Assembly (NCBI GenBank): GCA_030616465.1
Contig: JAUWXH010000009.1
Location: forward strand, 1 to 14,180
Direction of reading: 5' to 3'
DNA: 14,180 bases
From: Planctomycetota bacterium
GTDB lineage: Bacteria > Planctomycetota > Phycisphaerae > UBA1845 > Fen-1342
Shown here one piece after another: positions 1 through 5,728 of the stretch (positions within the stretch are counted from its first letter, which is position 1; each line of letters starts with the position of its first letter). A program made the translations under genes and the position numbers. The notes under the pieces are model-generated. The model worked only from the letters and a program-made list of their open reading frames with translations. It did not search any database and was not told the origin of the DNA.

Positions 1-1
1 G

Positions 2-250
2 TCGTCAGGCTCCGCATGTACTTCCGCCTCGCTTGAGCCATCCCATGTGTTGCGTTCGATCGGCGTGAGCGACGAGCTGGCACACAGCTCTATTAGGTTC
101 GGCATTGGACGATTCAACACCGAAGAGGAGATCGACTACACGATCGAGCGGGTCGTGGCGACGGTAAAGAAGCTGCGCGCCATGAGCCCGCTGTACGAGA
201 TGGCCCAGGAGGGCGTGAACTTGAGTGAGGTGCACTGGACCCCCCAGTAG
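2..250 (+). CDS. iscS: Cysteine desulfurase IscS, C-terminal part
   Basis: This is the 3' end of a cysteine desulfurase, the PLP enzyme that converts cysteine to alanine and passes the persulfide sulfur to IscU. The gene enters from the left edge, so only the last 82 residues are visible. They begin with [18 protein letters not shown], the IscS active-site loop, and the catalytic cysteine codon is at 17-19. The stretch [15 protein letters not shown] and the tail ending in HWTPQ also match the IscS group (group I) rather than SufS. The stop at 248-250 lies 3 bases before the next ATG, so the following genes are probably co-transcribed. The PLP-binding lysine and the substrate-binding domain lie outside the window. 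Confidence 0.95.
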   Translation, partial: SSGSACTSASLEPSHVLRSIGVSDELAHSSIRFGIGRFNTEEEIDYTIERVVATVKKLRAMSPLYEMAQEGVNLSEVHWTPQ

Positions 251-253
251 GGG

Positions 254-646
254 ATGCGTAGTTTGGCTGAATGGATGGACATGGCGAAAGATTCGCTGGA
301 AGCGGCCGGACAATGCCTGCGTATCCAATGCTATCGGAGCGCCGTCAGCCGATCATATTACGCGATCTTCTCCGCCTTAACGGCGGCGCTGCATAGTAAA
401 GGCGTTGCCTCACCGGCGCGCCGGGAGACGTGGCCGCACCGGAGTCTGCCAGACCTTGTGCGAGCCCATTTGCCCCAGCGACTTGGACGCGGGCGCGCCG
501 CGAACGTACGCCGACTGGTAGGCCAAGCCTACAAGAACCGCGTCAACGCGGACTACTCCACCAAGGCGACGATCGACGCGCAAACCGCCAGGCGCTGCTT
601 GGCGGACGCGAGTGCTGTTATTCACCTGTTGGAAGCAATGCCATGA
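254..646 (+). CDS. HEPN domain protein (UPF0332-like)
   Basis: This 130-residue all-helical protein has HEPN features. The N-terminal helix pair contains SAVSRSYYAIFSALTAAL (about residues 29-46), and a later helix carries YKNRVNADYS (93-102). R96-x3-D100-Y101 is the RxxxDY signature typical of UPF0332-type HEPN proteins; I do not see the RX4-6H motif of classical HEPN RNases. HEPN proteins often act as toxins, RNases or partners of nucleotidyltransferases. No MNT-type nucleotidyltransferase (GSxxxG) is adjacent. The gene starts 3 bases after iscS and its stop overlaps the next ATG (ATGA, 643-646), so it is embedded in the isc operon and coupled to its neighbour. Nuclease activity is not supported by the motif seen. 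The fold call is fairly secure; the role is unknown. Confidence 0.75.
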   Translation: MRSLAEWMDMAKDSLEAAGQCLRIQCYRSAVSRSYYAIFSALTAALHSKGVASPARRETWPHRSLPDLVRAHLPQRLGRGRAANVRRLVGQAYKNRVNADYSTKATIDAQTARRCLADASAVIHLLEAMP

Positions 647-900
647 GCACGATGATGCAGGACGAGATCGTTCAGCTTGTCCAGACCTTCCTGGACCGCC
701 ACCAGCCGGAAGGCTACCGACTGGACGTTGATGCTCTCGGGGTGAAGCGTGAAGACGATTGGTGGTACGTGACTGTCGTTCCCAGCATGTCCGGAGTTCG
801 CTCGTATGACTACGCGCAGCGACTGACAGAGGTCGAGGAACGAATCCGCGATGAGCGCGACTTGAAGGTGTTGCTGGTACCTACGCTAGTGGACGATTGA
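643..900 (+). CDS. Small conserved-looking protein of unknown function, coupled to HEPN gene
   Basis: I do not recognise this 85-residue protein. Translation probably starts at ATG 643, which overlaps the HEPN stop as ATGA. Longer readings of the same frame that start upstream would overlap the HEPN gene in another frame and are unlikely. The sequence suggests an alpha-beta-beta-alpha-beta layout: helix 6-20, strands around 26-47 including DDWWYVTVVPS (38-48), helix 57-72, and a last strand KVLLVPTLVDD (75-85). It has no cysteine and no signal peptide. The coupling suggests it is the partner or antitoxin-like mate of the HEPN protein, but this is inference from position only. It ends 42 bases before iscU. 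Confidence 0.65.
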   Translation: MSTMMQDEIVQLVQTFLDRHQPEGYRLDVDALGVKREDDWWYVTVVPSMSGVRSYDYAQRLTEVEERIRDERDLKVLLVPTLVDD

Positions 901-942
901 CTTACGGCGAGCCACCCGGGCAACTGCAAGGAGAATCCGTTC

Positions 943-1359
943 ATGGCCTACGGCAACAAGGTCATCGATCATTACCAAAACCCACGTAACGTGGGGTCGC
1001 TGGACAAGAACGACCCGAACGTGGGAACGGGGATCGTCGGCGCGCCGGAGTGCGGCGACGTCATGAAGCTCCAGATTCAGGTCGATGAGAACGAGAACAT
1101 CATCGACGCCAGGTTCAAGACGTTCGGGTGCGGTTCGGCGATCGCCTCCAGCTCGCTGGCGACCGAGTGGATCAAGGGCCACAAGCTGGACGAAGCGCTC
1201 GAGATCAAGAACACCGATATCGTCAAGGAGTTGGCCCTGCCGCCGGTCAAGATCCACTGCAGCGTCCTGGCCGAAGACGCCATTCGGGCGGCGGTCAACG
1301 ACCTGAAAAAGAAGCTGGGCAAACAAGAGCCGGCGTCCGAAACAGCGGAGGTGAAATAG
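943..1359 (+). CDS. iscU: Iron-sulfur cluster scaffold IscU
   Basis: IscU assembles 2Fe-2S clusters from sulfur delivered by IscS and hands them on with the help of HscA/HscB. The 138-residue product keeps every key residue at the E. coli numbering: C37 in GAPECGDV, D39, C63 in TFGCGSA, and H105-C106 in KIHCSVLAEDA. The HscA-recognition motif LPPVK is at 99-103, which fits with hscA and hscB downstream. A good ribosome-binding site (AAGGAG, 928-933) precedes the ATG. The C-terminal tail of about 10 residues beyond the usual end is variable and rich in E, A and K. The gene lies within the isc operon, 42 bases after the small unknown gene and 46 bases before iscA. Confidence 0.97.
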   Translation: MAYGNKVIDHYQNPRNVGSLDKNDPNVGTGIVGAPECGDVMKLQIQVDENENIIDARFKTFGCGSAIASSSLATEWIKGHKLDEALEIKNTDIVKELALPPVKIHCSVLAEDAIRAAVNDLKKKLGKQEPASETAEVK

Positions 1360-1405
1360 GAGAGTCGGGTTGCCCCAGCCAGACACTCACGAACGGAGAT
1401 TTCAG

Positions 1406-1852
1406 ATGGGTTCGGAGACGAAGGCAGAAAGCAACGTGCAGCCGGCGGGGAACGCGGCGACGCCGAGCGCGCGGCAACGCGCCCAGACCGCGCCCGAAGG
1501 GCAGGGCATCCGTGTGACCGAGAAAGCCGCCGAGCAGATCAAGACCATCGTCAAGAAGGACAATCACCCGGATACGATGTACCTGTATGTGGGCGTGAAG
1601 GGTGGGGGTTGCAGCGGGCTGCAATATGTGCTCGACCTGCGGGACGAGGCGCACGCCCCGGTCGGCGACACCGATGAGGTCTTCGAGTCGCACGGCATCG
1701 TCATCGCCTGCGACCTCAAGAGCTACGTGGTCGGCAACATGAGCGGCACGACCATCGACTACCAGGACAACAGTCTGATGGGCACCGGGTTCACCTTCAA
1801 CAACCCCAATGCCAAGAATACCTGCGGTTGCGGGGCCAGCTATTCGGCGTAA
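1406..1852 (+). CDS. iscA: A-type iron-sulfur carrier IscA
   Basis: This A-type carrier accepts Fe-S clusters or iron and passes them to target proteins. The 148-residue product has the three family cysteines: C69 in GGGCSGLQY, and C140 and C142 in the terminal CGCGASYSA. I chose ATG 1406 because an ACGGAG ribosome-binding site (1393-1398) sits 7 bases upstream; an in-frame TTG at 1370 would add 12 residues and has weaker support. The first ~33 residues are a low-complexity, Ala/Gln/Pro-rich extension ahead of the conserved domain, which begins near GIRVTEKAAEQIK; E. coli IscA (107 residues) lacks it. An additional cysteine, C102, lies in the core. Membership of the A-type family is certain; IscA rather than SufA or ErpA is inferred from the operon. 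Confidence 0.94.
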   Translation: MGSETKAESNVQPAGNAATPSARQRAQTAPEGQGIRVTEKAAEQIKTIVKKDNHPDTMYLYVGVKGGGCSGLQYVLDLRDEAHAPVGDTDEVFESHGIVIACDLKSYVVGNMSGTTIDYQDNSLMGTGFTFNNPNAKNTCGCGASYSA

Positions 1853-1877
1853 TCTGTTGCACGGACGAAGTAGGTTG

Positions 1878-1930
1878 CGGCCCGTAGACCGTCTCGGCAC
1901 GGCGATGTCTCCGAGCGGTCGCACGGGCCG
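1878..1930 (+). other. Long RNA hairpin between iscA and hscB
   Basis: The 102-base iscA-hscB gap holds a strong imperfect hairpin. The left arm is CGGCCCGT (1878-1885), GACCG (1887-1891) and CTCGG (1893-1897). The right arm is CCGAG (1911-1915), CGGTC (1916-1920) and ACGGGCCG (1923-1930). This gives 18 paired bases with a one-base bulge (1892), a small internal loop and a 13-base apical loop. No T-tract follows, so it does not look like a standard intrinsic terminator. A role in transcript processing, stability or partial attenuation between the scaffold/carrier genes and the chaperone genes is possible but unproven. Confidence 0.6.
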
Positions 1931-1954
1931 GCTCATCGGGGCGGACGAGCTGAC

Positions 1955-2572
1955 ATGGCCAGCAATGCCAACACGTCACGAGGAACGGTCCCGGCCAAGT
2001 GCGTGAGCTGTGACCGTTCGATGGACAGCCCACTGTTCTGCGCGCACTGCCGCACACTATACCCGGCGGACGACGTCAGCCACTTCGAGTTGTTCGGGCT
2101 GGACCCGAGTTACGACCTGGACGCGGAGGTCATTCGGCGTACGTACCTGAATCTGGCGCGGGCGATCCACCCGGACCGGTTTCCGCGGGCGGCTGAGGAA
2201 GTCGAACGGCTCAGCGAGCGGGTCAGCGCGCGAGTTAACCGGGCCTTCCAGACGCTTTCCGACCCCGTGTTGCGCGCGGAGTACCTGCTGGAAATGCTCG
2301 GCGGCAAGTCGGCCACCCAGGACAAGAACGTCCCCGCGGAAGTACTCAGCCAGACGCTGATGCTGCGCGAGGAGATCGAAGAGGCCAAGGCCAGCGACGA
2401 TCAGGAATCGCTTGGCCGGCTGCGCGCGCAAGTCGGAAAGCTCTGCGAGCAGACGCTTGCCGGCGTGGCCGAACTGGCTCGGCGACTGCCCGGCGACGAG
2501 GTGTGTCGCCAAGCCCTACGCGCCAAGCTCAACAGCATGAAGTACTACCAGAAGTTGCTCGAACAGCTTTAG
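1955..2572 (+). CDS. hscB: Fe-S assembly co-chaperone HscB (J protein) with N-terminal zinc-finger motif
   Basis: HscB delivers IscU to the Hsp70 HscA and stimulates its ATPase. The 205-residue product has three parts. Residues 16-32 carry two CxxC pairs (C16/C19 and C29/C32). A J domain begins around residue 42 with HFELFGLD and contains HPDRF, with the HPD triad at 72-74. The C-terminal helical domain, which ends in [11 protein letters not shown], binds IscU in known homologues. E. coli HscB (171 residues) lacks the four-cysteine segment; eukaryotic HSCB and some bacterial forms carry such a motif. ATG 1955 is used because it includes the cysteine motif, although no strong ribosome-binding site is seen. 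hscA starts 5 bases after the stop. Confidence 0.95.
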   Translation: MASNANTSRGTVPAKCVSCDRSMDSPLFCAHCRTLYPADDVSHFELFGLDPSYDLDAEVIRRTYLNLARAIHPDRFPRAAEEVERLSERVSARVNRAFQTLSDPVLRAEYLLEMLGGKSATQDKNVPAEVLSQTLMLREEIEEAKASDDQESLGRLRAQVGKLCEQTLAGVAELARRLPGDEVCRQALRAKLNSMKYYQKLLEQL

Positions 2573-2577
2573 CCGCG

Positions 2578-4515
2578 ATGGACGAGACGGAAACCATCCT
2601 GGGCATCGACCTCGGCACGACGTTCTCGCTCGTCGCGTACGCGGACGAAGAGGGACCGCACATCATCCGTGACGAGACCGGCGAGGGTCGCCTGCCGTCG
2701 GTCATCGGCGTAGTGCCCTCGCCGGAGGGGGGCAAGCCGCGGGTCACCATCGGGTGGACCGCACGGAACCATGCCGTGGAGAACCCGCGTGCCACCGTTT
2801 ATTCGATCAAGCGGCTGATCGGCAAGGGAATGGACGATATCCGGCAGGAGTTGCCGTTCCTGGCCTACGCGGTAACCGCCGGCCCGCGCGACACGGTCCG
2901 GGTCGAGATCGAGGAGGACCGCTATACGCCGGAAGAGATCTCGTCGGTCATCCTGCGGGCGCTGCGTGAACGGGCCGAGCGGCATCTGGGCCGGGCGGTT
3001 CGCAAGGCGGTGATCACCGTGCCGGCGTACTTCGATGACGCGCAACGTCAGGCGACGCGCGACGCCGGTCAGGCCGCCGGGCTGGAAGTCGTCCGCATCA
3101 TCAACGAGCCGACGGCGGCGGCCCTGGCATACGGCATCGGCGTGCGCGAGGCGCTGGAACAGGGTGCGGCGCCCGCGCCCGCTCGAACCGAGCGCGGACA
3201 TGTTTCGCTGCCGCAACCGACATGCCCGCAAGGGCCGAGCGACAAACCGGCAAATGCTTCCGCGGCTGCGCAAACCGTCGCGGTCTACGACCTCGGCGGC
3301 GGGACGTTCGACGTCTCCATCCTGCGGATCGAGCGCGACGTGTTTCAGGTGCTCAGCACGGCCGGCGATACGCACCTCGGCGGCGACGACTTCGACCGCG
3401 AGATCATCAAGCTGGTGCAACGCGAAGTGCAGGAGCAATTCGGCCTGTCGATCGATTCGCCGACGACGCGGCAGGCGCTGCGCGGGTTTGCCGAAGCCGT
3501 CAAGATTCGTCTCAGCGAGCAGGAACAGGCCAACCTGGAACTCGATCTCGGCGACAACCGTTCCTATCACCGCACGATCACGCGCAACGAGTTCGAAGCA
3601 CTCATCGACGAGCTGGTCGAGCGAACGCTGGTCTTATGTCGGCACGCGCTACGTGACGCGGGACTGTCGCCGGAGGATGTCGAGCAGATCGTGCTGGTGG
3701 GCGGCTCGACGCGGATTCCGTTGGTTCGGCGACGCGTGGAAGCGGCATTCGGACGACCACCCTACACAGCACTGAACCCCGACGAGGTCGTTGCCATCGG
3801 GGCCGCGATGCAGGCGTCGGTGCTGAGTGGGGCGGCGGCCGACATGCTGCTGCTCGACGTGACGCCGCTCTCGCTCGGCATCGAAACCATGGGCGGGGCG
3901 GTGGGCAAGCTGATCGTGCGGAACACGACCATCCCCTGCCGCGCGACCGAGATGTTCACCACCTTCGTGGACGGGCAAACCGCGATCAAGATCAAGGTAT
4001 TGCAGGGGGAGCGCGAGCTCGCGGCCGATTGTCGGGCCCTGGGTGAGTTTGAGCTGCGCGGCATACCGGCGATGCCGGCCGGGCTGCCGAAGGTCGAAGT
4101 CGAGTTCCTCATCGACGCGAACGGGATTCTGAACGTCGCGGCCCGCGAACAGCGCAGCGGCAAGCAGGCCGGCATCCAGGTCGTGCCCAACCACGGACTG
4201 ACGCGCGACGAGGTCGCCCGGATCACACGCGAAAGCATCGAGTTCGCCCGCGAGGACATCGACGCGCATCGGCGGATCGATCTGGTCAACCAGGTGGAGT
4301 TCGATACGCACAAGGCCGAGCAGATGTTGGCGAAAGTGGGGGATCAGCTGAAGCGCGCCCAGCGCGAGCGGATCGAACGTGACATCGCCGCGCTACGCAA
4401 GTTGGCAGCCGAGACGCAGGACCTCGACGAGCTGCATCGGGCGCTCGATGCGTTCGGCAAGAGCACGCTGCACCTGGCCGAGCTCGGCATCAGCGCAGCG
4501 CTGAAGGACACGTAA
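2578..4515 (+). CDS. hscA: Hsp70-type Fe-S assembly chaperone HscA
   Basis: HscA is the specialised Hsp70 that binds the LPPVK loop of IscU and drives cluster release. The product from ATG 2578 has 645 residues, against 616 in E. coli. The nucleotide-binding domain shows GIDLGTTFS (9-17), [10 protein letters not shown] (177-186) and [10 protein letters not shown] (238-247). The linker and substrate-binding domain start near [14 protein letters not shown] (residue 427 onward) and a helical lid follows. The start 5 bases after hscB gives a family-like N-terminus; an upstream in-frame start at 2503 would overlap hscB. Residues 187-235, between the conserved AYG and VYDLGGG segments, hold about 40 extra residues rich in Ala, Pro and Gln compared with E. 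coli HscA. The HscA assignment rather than DnaK rests mainly on the operon and the partner motif in IscU. Confidence 0.93.
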   Translation: MDETETILGIDLGTTFSLVAYADEEGPHIIRDETGEGRLPSVIGVVPSPEGGKPRVTIGWTARNHAVENPRATVYSIKRLIGKGMDDIRQELPFLAYAVTAGPRDTVRVEIEEDRYTPEEISSVILRALRERAERHLGRAVRKAVITVPAYFDDAQRQATRDAGQAAGLEVVRIINEPTAAALAYGIGVREALEQGAAPAPARTERGHVSLPQPTCPQGPSDKPANASAAAQTVAVYDLGGGTFDVSILRIERDVFQVLSTAGDTHLGGDDFDREIIKLVQREVQEQFGLSIDSPTTRQALRGFAEAVKIRLSEQEQANLELDLGDNRSYHRTITRNEFEALIDELVERTLVLCRHALRDAGLSPEDVEQIVLVGGSTRIPLVRRRVEAAFGRPPYTALNPDEVVAIGAAMQASVLSGAAADMLLLDVTPLSLGIETMGGAVGKLIVRNTTIPCRATEMFTTFVDGQTAIKIKVLQGERELAADCRALGEFELRGIPAMPAGLPKVEVEFLIDANGILNVAAREQRSGKQAGIQVVPNHGLTRDEVARITRESIEFAREDIDAHRRIDLVNQVEFDTHKAEQMLAKVGDQLKRAQRERIERDIAALRKLAAETQDLDELHRALDAFGKSTLHLAELGISAALKDT

Positions 4516-4535
4516 CGGCCGGCGCCCCTGCCGAC

Positions 4536-4614
4536 GGGTGGCACGGTCTGACGCAGTCAGGCCGTGAGCTAGGCATGGCAAGACACGGCCAGGCTTCGCT
4601 TGACCGTGCCACCC
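4536..4614. repeat. Structured inverted-repeat element between hscA and fdx
   Basis: A 13-bp perfect inverted repeat, GGGTGGCACGGTC (4536-4548) and GACCGTGCCACCC (4602-4614), encloses two smaller hairpins. One is TGAC/GTCA (4549-4552 with 4556-4559). The other is GGCCGTG/CACGGCC (4560-4566 with 4584-4590). The whole folds as a branched structure of about 79 bases. No target-site duplication is evident. It looks like a dispersed REP/MITE-type intergenic element, or a complex mRNA processing site, placed between the chaperone gene and the ferredoxin gene. Only one copy is in this window, so dispersal is inferred. Confidence 0.6.
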
Positions 4615-4638
4615 CAGGGCGTGACCAGGAATGAGCCA

Positions 4639-5055
4639 ATGGGCGGTCAGAACCCATATATCGAAGACGCCGACATTCGGCTTCCCGCCCGGCGGTTCAA
4701 GGTCACGTTCCTCGACGAGCAGAAACAAGAGCACGTGATTGAGGTGAACCCGGCGAAGGTTCCATTTGGCGACCACGGCCTGCCCGGCAGTTTGCTCGAT
4801 ATCGCCCTCGGGCACGGGATCGAGCTTGACCACGCCTGCGGCGGCGTGTGTGCGTGCAGCACGTGCCACGTCATCGTCCGCGAGGGGCTGGATGCCTGTG
4901 GCGAAGCCACCGAGGCTGAGGAAGACCGGCTCGATGAAGCCTATGGCCTGACGGCCAAGTCGCGGTTGGCGTGCCAGTGCGTCCCCAACGGCGAGAAGGA
5001 CCTGGTCGTAGAAATCCCCTCATGGAACCGCAACCTGGCCCGCGAGGGGCATTAA
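4639..5055 (+). CDS. fdx: ISC-type 2Fe-2S ferredoxin
   Basis: This adrenodoxin-type ferredoxin donates electrons for cluster assembly. The 138-residue product from ATG 4639 has the expected ligand pattern, HACGGVCACSTCHVIVREG plus RLACQCV, with cysteines spaced C-x5-C-x2-C and a distal fourth cysteine. The C-terminal VVEIPSWNRNLAREGH closely matches the end of E. coli Fdx. The start follows an AGGA ribosome-binding site at 4627-4630. An in-frame TTG at 4600 was rejected because it falls inside the inverted repeat. The mature domain has about 18 extra N-terminal residues compared with E. coli (111 residues), and an additional cysteine lies in the DACGEATE loop. It closes the isc operon; no iscX follows. 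Confidence 0.95.
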   Translation: MGGQNPYIEDADIRLPARRFKVTFLDEQKQEHVIEVNPAKVPFGDHGLPGSLLDIALGHGIELDHACGGVCACSTCHVIVREGLDACGEATEAEEDRLDEAYGLTAKSRLACQCVPNGEKDLVVEIPSWNRNLAREGH

Positions 5056-5071
5056 GCACGGCCACCTCCCC

Positions 5072-5186
5072 GTCATCCTGAGCGAAGCAAGTCATCCTGA
5101 ACGAAGTGAAGGATCTGACCACGACTCTGAAGAGAGCTCGTATCCGCAATTAGATTCCTCGGTCGCGGCGCTCCCTCGGAATGACA
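5072..5186. repeat. Dispersed intergenic repeat block (GTCATCCTGAGCGAAG type)
   Basis: Two near-identical direct copies of GTCATCCTGARCGAAG lie at 5072-5087 and 5091-5106. They are followed by an inverted, diverged counterpart, with ATTCCTCGG near 5154-5162 and CCTCGGAATGAC at 5174-5185. Read on the other strand, the right end begins GTCATTCCGAGGGAGC. From general knowledge, this family of GTCATYCYGAGCGAAGCGA repeats recurs in intergenic regions of many environmental bacterial genomes. Here it separates fdx from the protease gene, and its right end overlaps the candidate -35 box of that gene. Confidence 0.65.
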
Positions 5187-5208
5187 GAGCGCGCCGGTTT
5201 GGTATGAT
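5181..5208 (+). promoter_or_regulatory. Candidate promoter of the aspartyl protease gene
   Basis: ATGACA (5181-5186, one mismatch to TTGACA) and TATGAT (5203-5208, one mismatch to TATAAT) are separated by 16 bases. Initiation about 7 bases downstream would fall only a few bases before ATG 5219, giving a leaderless or nearly leaderless mRNA. No Shine-Dalgarno sequence is visible. The -35 box lies in the end of the upstream repeat. Confidence 0.45.
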
Positions 5209-5218
5209 GCATACCAGT

Positions 5219-5587
5219 ATGGGAATCTTCGCCGTCAACATCGAGGTGGGGAAAGCCAGCGGGCGCGCGGGGTTTCGACGCGTACGTGGGGTGACAGTGG
5301 ATACCGGGGCTGAGATGACCTGGATCGCCGCCGACGTGCTGCGTGCCGCCGGGATCACCGTACGCAAAAAGGATCAGCCCGTCGTGATGGCCAACGGGCG
5401 GCGTGTCACGCGGGACGTCGGCTACGCGATTCTCCGCTGTGGCGAGTTCGAGACAATCGACGAGGTCGTCTTCGCCCAGCCAGGCGATCTGCAACTGCTC
5501 GGAGCGCGGACACTGGAGGGCTTCAACGCGCGCGTCGATCCACGCCGCAAGCGTCTCGTCGCCGCCGGTCCAATCCCCGCGGCGTAA
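5219..5587 (+). CDS. Retropepsin-like aspartyl protease (clan AA), small single-domain
   Basis: This 122-residue protein has the single-domain retropepsin pattern. The catalytic VDTGAEMTWI is at residues 27-36 (D28-T29-G30). A flap region with VVMANGRRVTRDVGYA follows, and the second hydrophobic-Gly motif is QLLGARTLEGF with a VDPRRKRLV ending. Such proteins work as homodimers, each giving one Asp; natural substrates of the bacterial soluble forms are mostly unknown. There is no signal peptide, so it is probably cytoplasmic. Earlier in-frame ATGs at 5204 and 5207 overlap the TATGAT box, so ATG 5219 is preferred. It stands alone between the repeat block and selB. The family is clear from the motifs; function in the cell is not. 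Confidence 0.82.
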   Translation: MGIFAVNIEVGKASGRAGFRRVRGVTVDTGAEMTWIAADVLRAAGITVRKKDQPVVMANGRRVTRDVGYAILRCGEFETIDEVVFAQPGDLQLLGARTLEGFNARVDPRRKRLVAAGPIPAA

Positions 5588-5660
5588 TCCCTCGAATGCC
5601 TACAGCTAGTGACGAGACCGCTGGCCACCGTCTCCCCGCCCCGCATGTCCCAAGTTTCGA

Positions 5661-5682
5661 GGCGCGAAGGGCGCCCATTTTT
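5661..5682 (+). terminator. Weak intrinsic terminator candidate
   Basis: GGCGC (5661-5665) can pair with GCGCC (5671-5675) across a 5-base loop and is followed by CA and five T's (5678-5682). The stem is short, so termination would be modest. It lies between the protease gene and selB, on the strand of both. The rest of this 141-base gap shows only the -10-like box before selB. Confidence 0.3.
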
Positions 5683-5713
5683 CGGCCTACAGTCACATCG
5701 GCGGTCGAACCGC

Positions 5714-5719
5714 TAGAAT
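5714..5719 (+). promoter_or_regulatory. -10-like box just before selB
   Basis: TAGAAT lies 9 bases before ATG 5729, almost the same arrangement as TATGAT 10 bases before the protease ATG. No convincing -35 box or Shine-Dalgarno sequence is visible, so if the box is real the selB message may be leaderless or nearly so. Confidence 0.3.
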
Positions 5720-5728
5720 ATGCCCGCT

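Noticed and set aside
430..642. Upstream extension of the 85-residue gene
   Set aside because: It overlaps the HEPN gene in another frame and has no conserved character; the ATGA start at 643 explains the arrangement better.
2569..3570. Long open frame on the minus strand opposite hscA
   Set aside because: hscA is a certain gene on the other strand; the antisense product is Arg/Asp-rich without family features.
4600..4638. TTG start for the ferredoxin
   Set aside because: It lies inside the inverted repeat arm and has no ribosome-binding site; ATG 4639 has AGGA at proper spacing.
5588..5728. Possible tRNA(Sec) gene beside selB
   Set aside because: No cloverleaf with a long variable arm or a TCA anticodon could be folded here or in the other gaps.
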